Shown piece by piece: positions 21,629 to 33,571 of a stretch of DNA of 64,000 nucleotides. A program made the translations under genes and the position numbers. This stretch comes from Imbricaverruca yamaguchii (taxonomy: Eukaryota; Arthropoda; Thecostraca; Neoverrucidae), in contig JAOTOL010001570.1 of the NCBI GenBank assembly GCA_034440575.1, forward strand, positions 1,527,501 through 1,591,500, read 5' to 3'. Position 1 is the first letter of the stretch, and every line of letters begins with the position of its first letter. The notes under the pieces were generated by a model. The model was not told the DNA's origin and made no database searches. It worked only from the letters and a program-made list of their open reading frames with translations.

Positions 21629-22430
21629 AGGGCCCAGGAAGACACTAGTACTGTGTCCATGAATAATGGCAATTACAATGCATGCAGCATGCTGTTGATG
21701 GCATTCCGTCTTCGAATCTTAACTTAGCATCTCTATGTGGCACACTTCACACGTGGGGTGAAACCAGTGTGGAGCTAGGAGCAATCGAGGCGGCATCGAG
21801 TATCAAGCTATGAAAGTGTCGCCCGTGTCAATGTACTCGATAAATCCACGGAACCCCATAAGCGTAATGTAGACAATTTAACAAGGTACAACCATATGAT
21901 GTTTCGATCATTTTTGTGACGTCGCCAGCGTAGAAGGCATCATCGGAAAACTGGTTCCGTTCACTCACTGGCACCACAGTACATGTCAGTGGATGTGAAA
22001 GGAGGGAACATTTTCTTGACAGGCTGCTGGACAGCGTCCTAAAATTATTTCACCATTAACTGTGCGGATGAAGAAAGAAGTTGCTTGGGAATAGTGGAAG
22101 GTTTGAAGAAAATAAAGGATCGTCACTTAAGGATTAAAAACGTGGAATGCCTTTCACTTCAGTCACATACATTTTACATTATTTAGCAGTCGTGTGTATA
22201 ATGACTGCCCACACATGTGGCAAAATGGCAAAAACCTAATGCAAGGATGAAATAGCACAATTCCATTAACTGTGAAGTTCCAGGCCACATGGTCAAGTAT
22301 TTTACGCTGCTGTTGGATTGTCATTTTAAAATGACCTCTCACCGAGTAGGCGGTCGCTTAGTTTATCAGCAGCATCCAGCTATAAAATGCACTCGTCAGT
22401 CCAGAGTATCTTTCAGTTGCGTGTTCGGTT
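21629..22430. other. No gene; diverged dispersed repeat at 22035-22290
   Basis: The stretch from about 22035 ('ctgtgcggatgaa', then 'gaatagtggaag') resembles the start of the non-satellite spacer at 47217 ('ctgtgcggatgaa', 'gatagtgaaag'). Its end near 22262 ('ccattaactgtga') resembles 48350. It may be a shorter copy of the same unnamed element. Confidence 0.4.
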
Positions 22431-22594
22431 CGTTGGTTGATTATTGGTTGTACGACAAATCGACCGTTGAGTCATGTGGCGTCGCCAATCTCTCACGCCG
22501 ATTGGTCGCGGGCGAAGAGTAGCGACAGGTGAGACTTGTGCCCACAACCTTTCGATTGTAAGACGAGCAACTTACCCCTAGACTACTCGTCCCC
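22431..22594 (-). mobile_element. SINE family B, full length
   Basis: Minus-strand copy running from the tail complement 'cgttggttgattattggttg' to the head 'gactactcgtcccc'. The B box is mutated on minus (gggcacaagtc instead of gggttcgagtc), so it is probably transcriptionally dead. Confidence 0.9.
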
Positions 22595-22629
22595 TAAGTC
22601 CGTGTTCACCTTGTTCTCTGGAGGGCGGG

Positions 22630-22701
22630 TGACCGAGGTGGCTGGGGTTACAAGATGGCATCTGAAGGGCTAAGGGTTCGAGTGCCGACCTGGTCACCTT
22701 A
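22630..22701 (+). mobile_element. tRNA-like head of an unclassified SINE
   Basis: A 'gtgaccgaggtggctggggt' A-box-like segment is followed 30 nt later by 'agggttcgagtgcc' (B box). The ends GGTGACC/GGTCACC pair like an acceptor stem. It lacks a recognisable anticodon loop, so a functional tRNA is unlikely. The 3' limit is unclear. Confidence 0.45.
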
Positions 22702-24620
22702 ACCATATCATCCATCAGTGGTTTTATGTCAGGTCTGATTGCTTTAGATTGTTGCACTATCACATAAATGGCCGTACATACTGATATTATCTATGAAAGC
22801 AAGGAGGAAATATACTTTATTAAGAGCTTGATCATGCAATCGATGTACAACCTGACCTTGTGAGACAAGAAAAGAAGGGATTGGCCCTCCATCTGATCAG
22901 AAGATGATGGGATGGCGGGCGTTAGGTTATGTTGCATTTCATGAAATTGGAAGTACGCCACCCCTCGTCCTCCATTGTTGCAACGCCCTTGTTTTCTTGC
23001 AAGGCTCTTGTTTATAATGGCCAAGCTATATTGCATACGAGGTCCACTTCACCGAAAAGCCGTAGATAATTTTTATTTGCTAAACGGATGCTCTACGAGC
23101 TATTAGAGCGTGATTTGTGTTAATTCGAGTGATAACCGATTAGAAATTTGTACAGTGGCAAATTGTAATCTGTAGCCTGTTCCACAAAAGAAAATGTCAG
23201 TGTAAGTAGTAAGTAGTAAGTTGTAACTGTGAAATTACATTTCATAAAGCAAAATCTACAATGTTAAGTCACTACTTAAAATCTACTACTTACCATGCAC
23301 TACTTACTACTATCATGGGCTAAATTCCGGATGAGAAACATGGGCTCGGAGATGGCCACATATTGCGCCATGGGTCCCCGACTATGACAAAACACCAATA
23401 TTGACCAAAATGATGAGGTCGCGATCACTCGGCCCCGGCGTCACTATAATTGAGGCGCAGGGCCGCCGTTTCCAGAAAATTATTTGGATGGCTCAAATGC
23501 TCAAATGTACGTGGTGCAATGAAAATGTGCGGAGCCATGGTGAACGCATGCTGAGTGCATAAACATGAAAAATAATGGCATACGTTGGGCGCGGATACAG
23601 CAGGGGCCCTGAGGGCGCGTGACCTCCCGGCCGAATGGAAAGGTGACGCCCCTCTGGCCGGGAGAAATGTTGCCCGTCTTGGGAGGCTTCAGTGGATGCA
23701 CCTCGCCTCTCGCTCAAAGCGATTTTTTAGCGAAAGACTAGTTTCGCTTGAGCTAAAGCTACTTTTTCAGTAGGTTAGAATACATCCCCACCTCACGTAC
23801 AGCGGATTTTCATCCGAAGGCAATCAATTAATATTCAGTGTTTGCTATGCAAGCGTTATTCAGTATAAATATGACAAAATCAATATCACACTGAATGGAT
23901 TAATTATTTGCATGATCCAAGCGGCTGGAAATACGTCAAAATGACTACTAAGCTACGGCTCACAGAGCGAATCGGCACCTATAACATAATATACCGATAG
24001 CAACGATGGCATTGCTGCTACCACGAGTCATCGTGTGATGGAGACCATGACTAAAATGCAGACAAGTGAACAGTTCCACAAAAGACTGCCCCACTACAGT
24101 CACTACGCACTGCCGTATTGCGCTTACCGAAATAGCGTACACACGCATCGTCGCTTCCACGGCTGGTGGCGACAGTTTGGGCTCGGAGTTGCCGGTCACC
24201 TGGACGCAATGGACGCCAACTACAAACACAACGAATAGAAAACCTGTGGAAGATGGTAAATGTGGGCGGCCGAAGTCGACTTCCTAACTCAATAAGTGTC
24301 AACAAAAATTATTAAGTGTGTCCGTAAAGTGGCCAAGCACTGGACGACTATGACGCCCGCCAGAGACGGCTAACTTAATTTGGCCTCACCACAGGGTCTC
24401 TAGCGAGCATCAATGTCAGATTCTTACCGCCAGGATCTGAGCTGTTCCTACACGATGGTGTTTTGCAGGGAGTGGAGCGCAATATAGTAGACAAGATCGC
24501 ATTGGAGGTGTTCTTACGGAGTTGTCAAGCTGCAGCTGGTCGGTAGTCTTGAAATATTGCATTTTCCCTGCATGCAAAACCCAGCTCCTCGTGTTCACCA
24601 CCATGTGCGTGGTGCAAGTC
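22702..24620. other. No gene recognised
   Basis: The 23190-23320 stretch has oppositely oriented 'agtaagtagtaag' and 'ctactacttacc' words forming a weak inverted repeat. Frames at 23501-23717 (-) and 24066-24287 (+) lack family signatures. Confidence 0.45.
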
Positions 24621-24790
24621 GTTTGTTTGTTAACCGGTGGTTCACGACGCACTTTATGCACAATCACGGCTAATGACCCCCACCACACTGTTCCGCCGTT
24701 GTGCCGCGGGCTTTGGAAATGTCACGAACGGCGTGAGTATTGAACCTTCGTGTCCAGAGTTCAACACCTTAACTACTCGGCCATCCTCGG
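24621..24790 (-). mobile_element. SINE family A, diverged
   Basis: Recognisable by 'ggttcacgacgcactttatg' and 'cggccatcctcgg', but the B box and the central block carry many changes. It is probably the oldest family A copy here. Confidence 0.85.
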
Positions 24791-25319
24791 CTCGAAGCAG
24801 GTGCGTCGGAAGCGCAAAACCGCGCCGAATATTCGGCACTTTTCACCGCATTGCGTCAGCCGTCCAATCATAAAAGCCCGATTGGGTGGCTGCCTTGCTC
24901 TTGTAAACGGGCCGCGCGAGCGGAACTTTTGCGAATCGACCGGATCGGAAATGTTCGTTTTCGGCTGACCTGCTCATGTAAACGGGATAACTGGTATTAG
25001 ATGAACTAACGTGGAAGCGGTGCGCTTACCGGTTGCTGCACTCGATAAGGATTGTCATATTGTCATTATTTTCACCATCAACAAAGAACACATAAATATG
25101 ACCTCAATTCGATTAGAAAGTCACTAATACTAGCTAAACATTTCATATTGAATGTCCGAGCGCAGCCCGCTCCACTGTCTCAGTCTTGACATTGCATGTT
25201 GGTATGACCAAAGCCCGAATTCTAAGCCTGGGTGTGCTTCTGTGTCTTGCCGCCACATATTAATGTTAATAATATACATTGATAGTTCGTCACCACGCAT
25301 GTGTGAGAGTGAGACCGTG
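24791..25319. other. No gene recognised
   Basis: Unique-looking sequence. The stretch 24890-24990 repeats 'tgtaaacggg' twice (24904, 24977). No coding signature was seen. Confidence 0.4.
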
Positions 25320-25385
25320 GATTGTTGGTTGGTTGGTTGGTTATTGGGGTTTGGGGGCGCATCGACTACGTCGGTCATGTAGCGC
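25320..25385 (-). mobile_element. SINE family E, 3' fragment
   Basis: The minus strand reads 'ggcgctacatgaccgacgta', then 'gatgcgcccccaaaccccaa' and (AACC)n. The same 3' end is seen at 35648 and, more diverged, at 36537. The copy is 5'-truncated, so no tRNA-like head is present. Confidence 0.65.
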
Positions 25386-25734
25386 CCATAACTTCGTCAC
25401 TCAAACAGTAAAATGCAAACTAAAGTCAGTCAGAATGACATGTACGAGGTCAAGTACGAATGCGATACCATGCCATGCTACGAATCATATTTTGTTGGTT
25501 TTAGAAGAATCAGTTAGCAGCATATGTTTCAGAAAACTTGGTTGTTGATAGGAATCTGAAAAGCTGTCCCGATTGAACTATGGGAGAACCGTGGATTGTA
25601 AGGTAGCTTTGTTCGTCGATATATGAGCAAAGGAGCAAGGGTGGCTGTCGCACTCCTGTCCACAGATAGAACGGAACACTTCGAAAATTGCATTCGCTGT
25701 TCTTTTGTCGAGCCTTCAACTCAGTCGGACAGTT

Positions 25735-25770
25735 TCCTACCCCTTAGGTGATAACCTAAGGGGTAGGAAT
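25735..25770. repeat. Perfect 16-bp hairpin with GATA loop
   Basis: TTCCTACCCCTTAGGT at 25735-25750 is followed by GATA and its exact complement to 25770. It sits immediately upstream of a family C SINE. No U-run follows, and its function is unknown. Confidence 0.9.
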
Positions 25771-25774
25771 CTTG

Positions 25775-26110
25775 CCGCCCTGGTAGCTCAGTTGGTTAGA
25801 GCGCTGGCCTGCACCGGTCTCCCTGTATTGGCAACACAGGGTTCGAGTCGCTTCGCACGCTCGCATTTAGCCCCCGGCCGGGAGTGTCAGTTGGCAGCTG
25901 GCCCCATAAGGCCGGGGACGAACCACCGGGCGGCCGTGCCGGTGCATTGGCGGCACGTTAAACTTTCGGTCTAAATTCTGCCGTTGAACTAGAGCTCATG
26001 GATCGGGTGGTGGGGCCAGGATTCACGCAACAAGCTCTGCTTAGCAATAGAACCCTGGCTCCTCAAGCCACCCCAGCAACAACTCGGATCAAATTTATAA
26101 AAATAAAATC
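25775..26110 (+). mobile_element. SINE family C, full length, best copy
   Basis: The head 'ccctggtagctcagttggtt' followed by 'agagcgctgg' is a classic tRNA A-box region. The B box is 'gggttcgagtcg'. A long body (about 250 nt) contains 'cccccggccgggagtgtcag' and 'attcacgcaacaagctctgc', ending 'atcaaatttataaaaataaa'. The same body occurs at 4650-4978 (-) and in part at 27700. Confidence 0.88.
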
Positions 26111-27698
26111 AAAAATAACCCGGTGTTCTATATGTATGGTAGTTTTTTGTCTTTATCTTGAGCATCATACCAATTGCAAATTCGTCCTATCAGCGCATCA
26201 ATTGGCCTAGATCTAACATGCAAACATAATTGAGGACAGGGTCGAATACCATGTGCGCCGGATGACCTCTCATCCACCGCGGATAAGTGGAGGTAGAGGG
26301 GGGTGGAGGACTCGGACCCTGACAAAAGGTATTGAGGTCATAGGAATCTACTGAGGTCATAGGCACACAATTTGGAGGGTATATCACGGCTGTTGCGAAC
26401 TCACTTCAGCATAAATGTCATGATGCATGTCATGGTTATACAAACTACTCCCATTTTGTATGTAGTACCACGCAGATATTTCGAGTTCAGAGATAAAGGC
26501 ACTCAGTGCACCCCACTCCGCGAACCTTTCCTCTGAGTGACGCTTCGGCGTCCATCAGAGGAAAGTGCGCCCCAATTGGACATACCTGGATTCGCCCCAG
26601 GTTCAGCATGGCAATAATAGCAACAATAGCTCAACGATAGCAACAATAGCAACAAAAGCAACGATAGCAACACAAACAACAATAGCGCGTGGCGAGGAGC
26701 CCCTGCCTCTCGCCGCCGCCGACTACCGAGCTGCGCCCCGCTTTCATGTATCCGACAGCTGCATCATTTAATCTCACCGACTTATGCAGTCCATTCAATC
26801 CAACCCGTTTGTCACATGTAAATACGGCTTCAGTCGTGTTCCGCTTTGCCGTACGAAGCGGTTGGTTTACAAAGGCATTGCGGCAAGCGTCCTGTGAGAC
26901 AAACCAGCCTTGGAAATTGGGTTTACGAGTTCAAGAGAGAGAGAGAGAGTAAATATGACGACAAACGTGTTGAACAATGCATGGCATGGGCGCAAACAAG
27001 CCCACAATATATATTTCATTATAATCACCAACAGGTGCAAACAAACCAGATAGCATAGGCATAAGTAATGAGAGTTAGGCTTCTATCAAATAATTCCCTC
27101 TACAATAGTATTCTATACTGGCCCTAGAAGATGTAGAAAAGCAATCGATGACATTGTGTGTTAAAACCGCCTGGACGGCTGATGTAGTTATTGCAAATGA
27201 CTGCTTCGAATGTAAAGTTTCCCATACAATCTACTCGGAAATGTTCTGATCAAATGCTAGAAATAGCACATCAGCTCGGAGAAGGAAATGTTCTTATATC
27301 CTCACAGCTGGGAATCATCCCAAGGTTTATTTGAAGGATAAAATTTTCATCACATCTACTAAGAATTTGGAATAATCGTAATATTTCCTCCTAGGTGGGT
27401 GGATATTCCCCACCAAAGTGAATAAATAAAAACATGTTTCGCTCCCTGCACTGCAGGAGTCCGAGGTAAGGGCCCGATGCATGTCCTGCAATTCTAAACA
27501 TCTAGATTCTGAAGAAATGCGCAATTTTCACCCAAAATTTGATTTGGTCATCTAAACTTAGAAGCGATAATATACCTCTCCACACATATGTTATTTAAGC
27601 TACACTCGCTTACTTTCTGCAGCAATGATGCGGGTATGGGGAGGCAGAGGGGACAGAACCTCCCCATGTGTTGGGCGTGCATGTAAGAATATGTCATT
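26111..27698. other. No gene; imperfect (AACAATAGC)n at 26600-26685
   Basis: A short run of 9-bp-like words ('caacaatag', 'caacgatag') and a (GA)8 stretch at 26934-26950 are the only low-complexity parts. No frame with a domain was found. Confidence 0.45.
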
Positions 27699-27699
27699 T

Positions 27700-27900
27700 G
27701 CCCAGGTAGTCAGTTGGTTAGAGACTGGTCTCCCCTGGCAACCGGGTTCGGTTCGCGCGCCGCTTCCCCGGCCGAGTGTCATTGGCGCTGGCCAAGGCCG
27801 GGGGGTCCGGGCGGCCGTGATGGGCAATTGTTGGGTTCATGATGGTGGTTGGGCAGTTCACCACAACTCTGCTTAGATTGACCATGTTCCTAAAGCAATA
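27700..27900 (+). mobile_element. SINE family C, internally deleted
   Basis: 'cccaggtagtcagttggtta' and 'gggttcggttcg' correspond to the A and B boxes of the copy at 25775 with small deletions. 'ccggccgagtgtcattggc' and 'caactctgcttag' continue the body. Confidence 0.8.
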
Positions 27901-28667
27901 TCGTAATTTAAAAATGGCTCCTGCCTCCCTCCCCGGCGACTTTGAGGAAATTTCCGCGCTACTGAATCTTAATAACGATCTCAGAGTTAGAAGGGAAGGT
28001 TACCTTCGTGTTTTGTCTTCCATACAACACGAAGGGAAGCCGACCTCTCCCCCCGCTCAAGCCTCGCCCCACATCACCTCACTCAATACTGTACCAAGCA
28101 TCAACCATGTGCACCAATTTGAGTCACCCCAGACACACAAACTAGCGCCTCTTTTCCTATTGCCATACAGCGCTGAATGTGGGCGCACGTCCTACGTAAA
28201 TTTCTCGCTCAGAAAAAGAAGAAAAAAAACTCTACGGTTGTGTCGGCGCCAGGCGACACTAAGACCTTCTCCAGCAACTTTGACGATCGACCGCCACGCG
28301 TGGATTGCAGCCACTTAAGCAAAGCTACCTCACATCTCCTCAGCCAGATGTAACTCCGAAGGGATATTGTGTGGTTGTTCCGAGGGGTATTGTTTACCAT
28401 GGCCATGCTCTCAGGAACCGGGCGAGTAGATGATAGTGCACTAAGCTCGGTAAATTCCCACTAAATTACCTGCTAATGAGACTGTCAAAGCTTCCAAAGT
28501 TGTCATTCCACCTCATTAACATTGGCCTTCTGAATATTGCCGGGTATGTCCAATAAGACGAAACCCTTGCATTTGCCGCCGTGCTTTCTACTTTTTACAG
28601 ACTAGCTGGACTAGATGCCATAAACGAATCACCCCCAAGAACCTCCACATCGCCAAGTGTTGTTCTC
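27901..28667. other. No recognised gene
   Basis: A plus frame (27839-28318) starts within the SINE and runs 159 codons without a known domain. It contains a basic stretch RKRRKKTLRLCRR. The coding claim is unsupported. Confidence 0.35.
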
Positions 28668-29425
28668 CCTAACGGGATCCGCTATCAGCACACCGCCAAG
28701 TGTAATGGGATCCGCCATCAGCACACAGCCGAGTGTTGTTCTCCCTAACGGGATCCGCTATCAGCACACCGCCAAGTGTTCTCCCTAACGGGATCCGCTA
28801 TCAGCACACCGGCAAGTGTTCTCCCTTATGGGATCCGCTATCAGCACACCGCCAAGTGTTCTCCCTAATGGGATCCGCTATCAGCACACCGCCAAGTGTT
28901 CTCTAACGGGATCCGCTATCAGCACACCGCCAAGCTGTTCCCCTAATGGGATCCGCTATCAGCACACCGCCAAGTGTTCTCTAATGGGATCCGCTATCAG
29001 CACACCGCCAAGTGTTCTCCCTAATGGGATCCGCTATCAGCACACCGCCAAGTGTTCTCCCTAACGGGATCCGCTATCAGCACACCGCCAAGTGTTCTCC
29101 CTAATGGGATCCGCTATCAGCACACCGCCAAGTGTAATGGGATCCGCTATCAGCACACCACCAAGTGTAATGGAATCCGCTATCAGCACACCGCCAAGTG
29201 TAATGGGATCCGCTATCAGCACACCGCCACGTGTAATGGGATCCGCCATCAGCACACAGCCAAGTGTTGCTCTCCCTAATGGGATCCGCTATCAGCACAC
29301 CGCCAAGTGGTGTTCTCCCTAATGGGATCCGCTATCAGCACACCGCCAAGTGGTGTTCTCCCTAATGGGATCCGCTAACAGCGCACCGCCAAGTGGTGTT
29401 CTCCCTAATGGGATCCGCTATCCAT
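28668..29425. repeat. 40-bp minisatellite with 33-bp variants, ~19 units
   Basis: The constant core 'gggatccgctatcagcacac' then 'cgccaagtg' is followed by a variable linker: 'ttctccctaat' (40 bp), 'taat' (33 bp) or 'gtgttctccctaat'. The 33-bp variants cluster at 29126-29250, showing local amplification of a deletion variant. Every unit has a BamHI site (GGATCC). Confidence 0.95.
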
Positions 29426-32344
29426 CAGCTATCAGAAGGCTGCGGTTCGGTGGCTGCTCACAAAGCCGAAGACACGAACATTTCTTTAGCAGCCTAGTCG
29501 ACAAGTGTCGATTGGTGGCATGGTAAACACGGCTGCTGGGTGGCTCGAGCCAGGCACGCGCTAACTCACCCAACTGAAAGGAGCCCGAATATTCTCGCAG
29601 TCTTCTCCGTTTCAGTGGAAGGTAATCTTGTTCTCCAAGGCGTTGGCTACGCAGTCGAACGGTGGTTCCGATGTGCTTCCGACTAAAGCCGCTGAGGCGT
29701 GAAGGAGAACTTCCGGACGGCACTCAAAGAATTACCGACACAACTGGGTTCTAAACTGTTTTGTCCGTAAGCTATCGAATGCTTCATTCTCACGTGTACT
29801 ATTGTAATTGTTTCCGGGTTTTCAGCACTTACGTCAGCGCAGCTCCTCGATTACTATCTACTTCATTATGTGTGATGTTAAGTGCTGCTACAAAGAGGAT
29901 GTAACATTGTATGGCTTCCTTCTCGAAGGAAAAAAAATATTTCCAAAATTGCTAATTTTTATTGTGATTAGCATATAGTACGCGGCACTTCATCGGAATC
30001 TGACTTCTTCAAACATGCAAAATTCACCTTCAAATCCACCAAATCAACACTTGGTTCATCTGATGTAGTTGTGACAACAAATTAACTATTTCTTTGCGTC
30101 CCATGATTGAAAGCAAAATATGAGAAAACATTAAACGAAAAATGTTTTACGGCGCGAAATTAGCTAGGGACGAGATAGCGACGGTGACGGTGGGCGTGGA
30201 AAATTATTTTTGTTCATGAACTCGTCTGTTGTATGCAATGTTGCTGCTCTTGAAGATGCTCTATGCGGTAAAATGAGGTACGCATTGGTCGGCCATTCTG
30301 ATTCGCCAAATAGGCAACATAACCGCCAAAGTAGTTCTCACTAGCCGTTGGATTTGAAATCGTAACATAGAAAAACGATGCACGTTACTTTTGTTCTCTG
30401 GTTGCGGCGTATCAGTGGCAGACCAGATGGCGCAGCTGCTTTCGGGTGAAGAGTTGAATGGGAGAGACGACATAAGAAGATGAAGGGCACGACAGAGTTC
30501 GTGATTTACTTGCCGGTCTCCTTTTCCGATGCACTCCTCGGTATCCTTCCCATGTTCCCTTCCCTGGTTGCCATCTCCAGTCCCTTTCACCGGCACCCAC
30601 CCCGTCTCTTTTCAGGTCCATTCTCCGGTCCAATTCCCATAATTCTTCAGTTAGTCTCCTTCGCCGGTCTTTTCCACAAGTCATTTTCATACTCGCAACA
30701 ACACGGCTGTATTTCTCCGTATATATCGTATCTTGTATTCACATGTGAAATCCTTCCTAGTGCGGCCCAGTTGACGCGGCGGCACGTGCGCCGATATAAT
30801 TTTCAACCGGCCGAAGTTGGCTACTGCAGTATTATTGAAGTCGTGATAGACCCAACGAATGCATTTTGAAGCCTCTCGAGACGGTCGATACGCATGCATG
30901 GTTTTCGTTAGGGCAGCCTTGGACGAGCCCGGAGCATTTTCGACGGGGGAAAATCTAAAGATCCCGTGCGCATCACAACGACTGAGGCTACGCGAACGCG
31001 CCACATTTCACCCCAAATGCTGGCAGACAGCGGCACAAACAGTGTGAGAAGCAGACCCGATTTTATCAAGTTTGTTTCGGAACAAACAGGGTGGGATAAT
31101 GGAAAAATACTGAGAGACGACGATGGAAGATAGAAGAGAACTGAGTCCGAGAGGGAATGTGAGGAAAGAAGTTAGACAGCAGCAGCAGCAGTGTGAAAGT
31201 TGACACGAAGACCAGTAAGACCTAGAAAATAAACGTCATGAGATAAATACACTGAGTGCTCAGGGTAACCTTGGAGTCGTGAGGAATTGTCATGTTGATA
31301 AGTCACCGAAACTTCTGGTTTGTCCGAACATAACGATATGTCTTCACGGTGGAGAAATGCCGAATGAAAGAATAAAGATAGAGTTATACATATGGATAGA
31401 GCAATGCCATCAGGGGCGGTTATCACATTAAGGCACTTACGGCAGTGCCTCAACTTAGTAGACCCGGGAATTATTTTTCGATATTATCTTCGTACAAAAC
31501 GATGCTCTAATCCACTTTAAAATAGTAGAGTTGGAAAACTGTAACTAGATGTGCATGGGTGACTAGTAGTTATAGTGAAAACTGAAGTTCGCATTTTCAT
31601 CTTGCATTTTAAACAGCTCTATCACTGGTCTGCAGAGAAAGGCCTCTGACATGCATCGTCTTATTTTGCTCTCTCATAGGGCAGGTATGCGGCCTTCTTG
31701 GCATGCAGTCCATTGCACTATCAATGGAAATCGCTATGTGAATGTCGCCTTCGAGCTCCATCGGGACATGTTTCGAGACATTAAGAGAAAGTGTGACATT
31801 GCGGGCCAGGAGCAAGTTACCTATCCATTTGGGCAGGCTCGAGAGGTGGCAGATGTGAGAGCCCGAAGCCCAGCGGATAAATCTGTTCAGCACTAGTGGG
31901 TTTTTCCTGGGCTCTGATGTGCTTAGTCAGCTCTGCAACTTCCATGCCTTCACTAGTGCATCCAGGGACATCTTAGCCCCTCACCCTCGCAGCCTGTTTT
32001 TGAACAAAATTTGTCTTCAATCTCAAGTTATGAAAATCCTAGCAGCAATTTATGGGACAACGTTGTTCGGAGATCTTGCTGAGGTAGGTGCCTACCACAG
32101 GTACTAAGCTTTCGGAAGCATGTTGGTCGAGACCACAGTGTTTGGAACGACCAGGTATTCTGTGTGGGTGCATCCTCTTCTCTAAGCAACCGTCGGAAAC
32201 CATCAGCATTAGCATAAGAACGACTGTGAGATCACCACCCCTCGACTGCGCCTCTCCGTCTTTTGTGATGACCTACTGACCGCTGAACTGACCGCCGAAC
32301 TGACCTCTGAAAACAGAAAGCAGATATTTTATAATTGAATCAAG
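29426..32344. other. No gene recognised, ~2.9 kb
   Basis: This is the longest stretch without a named element. The 30480-30869 (+) and 30261-30596 (-) frames overlap each other and show no family motif. A (CAG)n-like run lies at 31179-31190. Single-copy host sequence or an unrecognised old repeat are both possible. Confidence 0.4.
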
Positions 32345-32935
32345 CATTGCATTCTGTCACTGAATCGAAGTTCACCTCGCTGAAAATGAACGTTGACATT
32401 TTGGGCACTTTTGATTGTTGTCGATGAGGCCAAAACATCACTCTGTTTTTTGTGGCGGATTTCCTTACGGCAGGTTGGAAGCAAACCAGGCAGCTACAGC
32501 GCGGGACCAACCTCCACATTATTGCGTAAATTCCTGAGTCAGTCCAGCGTGAATAGCGTACTTTGCATATTTTGGGTGTCATCTGGGTATGAAATAATGG
32601 ATAAATGTGTAGAAGGGTAGCACGAAACGTCGTGGTGTACAAATTGAACATCATCCGTCCCATGTTAACACGCTGAATTAAACCAAAAGGTGTCATAACT
32701 CGGCTACTGCTCTGTGAAGACTGTGCGCTAAGCAGAATAGTCCCTGAACCAGTGTGACGGCATGTCATGCAATTGCAGCTTCCCCAATAGCGAATCGCGA
32801 TCCACACGGCCAAACGCTTTGGTGAGATCGCAAAATGCAAGCCAGAGCACGCGCACGGTGGAATGGCCCTTCACATTGATCGTGACAACCACCGATCCAA
32901 CTGGATTGCTGACGGTGAAAGATGACGATGATGAC
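32345..32935 (-). pseudogene. CR1/L2-like reverse transcriptase fragment
   Basis: On the minus strand, 32890-32728 reads LAFCDLTKAFGRVDRDSLL and then LQLHDMPSHWFRDY. This is RT motif A, where related elements read DLTKAFDRVDH. Further on, in a shifted frame, SYPDDTQNMQ represents the YADD catalytic box with Ala changed to Pro (about 32560-32590), followed by VLASSTTIKSAKNVNVHFQ. Stops and frameshifts make it non-functional. It begins some 40-90 nt downstream of the H2B stop codon on the same strand. Confidence 0.75.
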
Positions 32936-32976
32936 AGCAAAGTCGGCCGGTCCTGGGTTTGACAGTCAGGTACTTC

Positions 32977-33375
32977 TCACTTGCTGCTCGTGTACTTGGT
33001 AACAGCCTTCGTGCCCTCGGACACAGCGTGCTTGGCAAGCTCACCGGGCAGCAGGAGGCGAACTGCCGTCTGGATCTCCCGCGACGTGATGGTGGATCGC
33101 TTGTTGTAGTGAGCAAGACGCGATGCCTCTGCAGCGATGCGTTCGAAGATGTCGTTGACGAACGAGTTCATGATGCTCATGGCTTTCGACGAAATGCCGG
33201 TGTCCGGGTGGACCTGTTTGAGAACCTTGTAGATGTAGATGGCGTAAGACTCCTTCCTCTTCTTCCTACGCTTCTTGTCTCCTTTCGAGATGTTCTTTTG
33301 GGTCTCTTCCAGCCGCCGCGCGGTACCGACCAGGTCAGCAGCGGCACTCTCAGTGGAGTGGTTGGCGCTGTGCAC
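32977..33375 (-). CDS. Histone H2B, intact fold but abnormal N-terminus
   Basis: H2B pairs with H2A in the nucleosome core. The minus frame ends [15 protein letters not shown] at 32977. It matches canonical H2B from [20 protein letters not shown] (near 33300) through all histone-fold helices: [60 protein letters not shown]. The usual Lys-rich tail starting MPPK is replaced by a non-basic stretch ([20 protein letters not shown]). The upstream codon at 33375 is GTG, not ATG, so no credible start exists inside this interval. No GGCTCTTTTCAGAGCC-type histone stem-loop was seen in the ~100 nt after the stop, and no other histone gene adjoins. It may be a pseudogene or retrocopy, the 3' exon of a variant, or an H2B whose 5' end was displaced by the SINE at 33412. 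Confidence 0.8.
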   Translation of the reverse strand: MHSANHSTESAAADLVGTARRLEETQKNISKGDKKRRKKRKESYAIYIYKVLKQVHPDTGISSKAMSIMNSFVNDIFERIAAEASRLAHYNKRSTITSREIQTAVRLLLPGELAKHAVSEGTKAVTKYTSSK

Positions 33376-33411
33376 GTACTGGGCCGGTGATGAGGCACAG
33401 TTGCCAATCGG

Positions 33412-33571
33412 GGGACGAGTAGCCTAGGGGTAAGTTGCTCGTCTCACAATGGAAAGGCTGTGGGTTCGAGGGTCACCTGTCGCTACTCTTCGCTCGCGAT
33501 CAATCGGCGTGGGAGATTGGCGATGCTACATGACTCAACGGTCGATGTGTCGTAAAACCAACAATCAACTA
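33412..33571 (+). mobile_element. SINE family B beside H2B, 15-bp target duplication
   Basis: ACAGTTGCCAATCGG at 33397-33411 and ACAGTTGCCAACCGG at 33572-33586 flank the SINE. Head, B box and tail are present. It lies upstream of the H2B frame in opposite orientation. If the insertion is ignored, the H2B frame stays open into 33587-33652, where an in-frame ATG (minus 33652-33650) occurs. Confidence 0.93.

Noticed and set aside
22045..22290. Considered annotating as a named transposon
   Set aside because: Similarity to 47217-48360 is patchy by eye. It is reported only as a possible repeat.
25775..25860. Possible functional tRNA gene with good A and B boxes
   Set aside because: The sequence continues into a family-specific body found at two other loci, and the anticodon arm is abnormal, so it is a SINE head.
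29426..32344. Looked for exons of a host gene in this repeat-poor stretch
   Set aside because: No frame showed a recognisable domain or consistent splice-site framing, so none is called.
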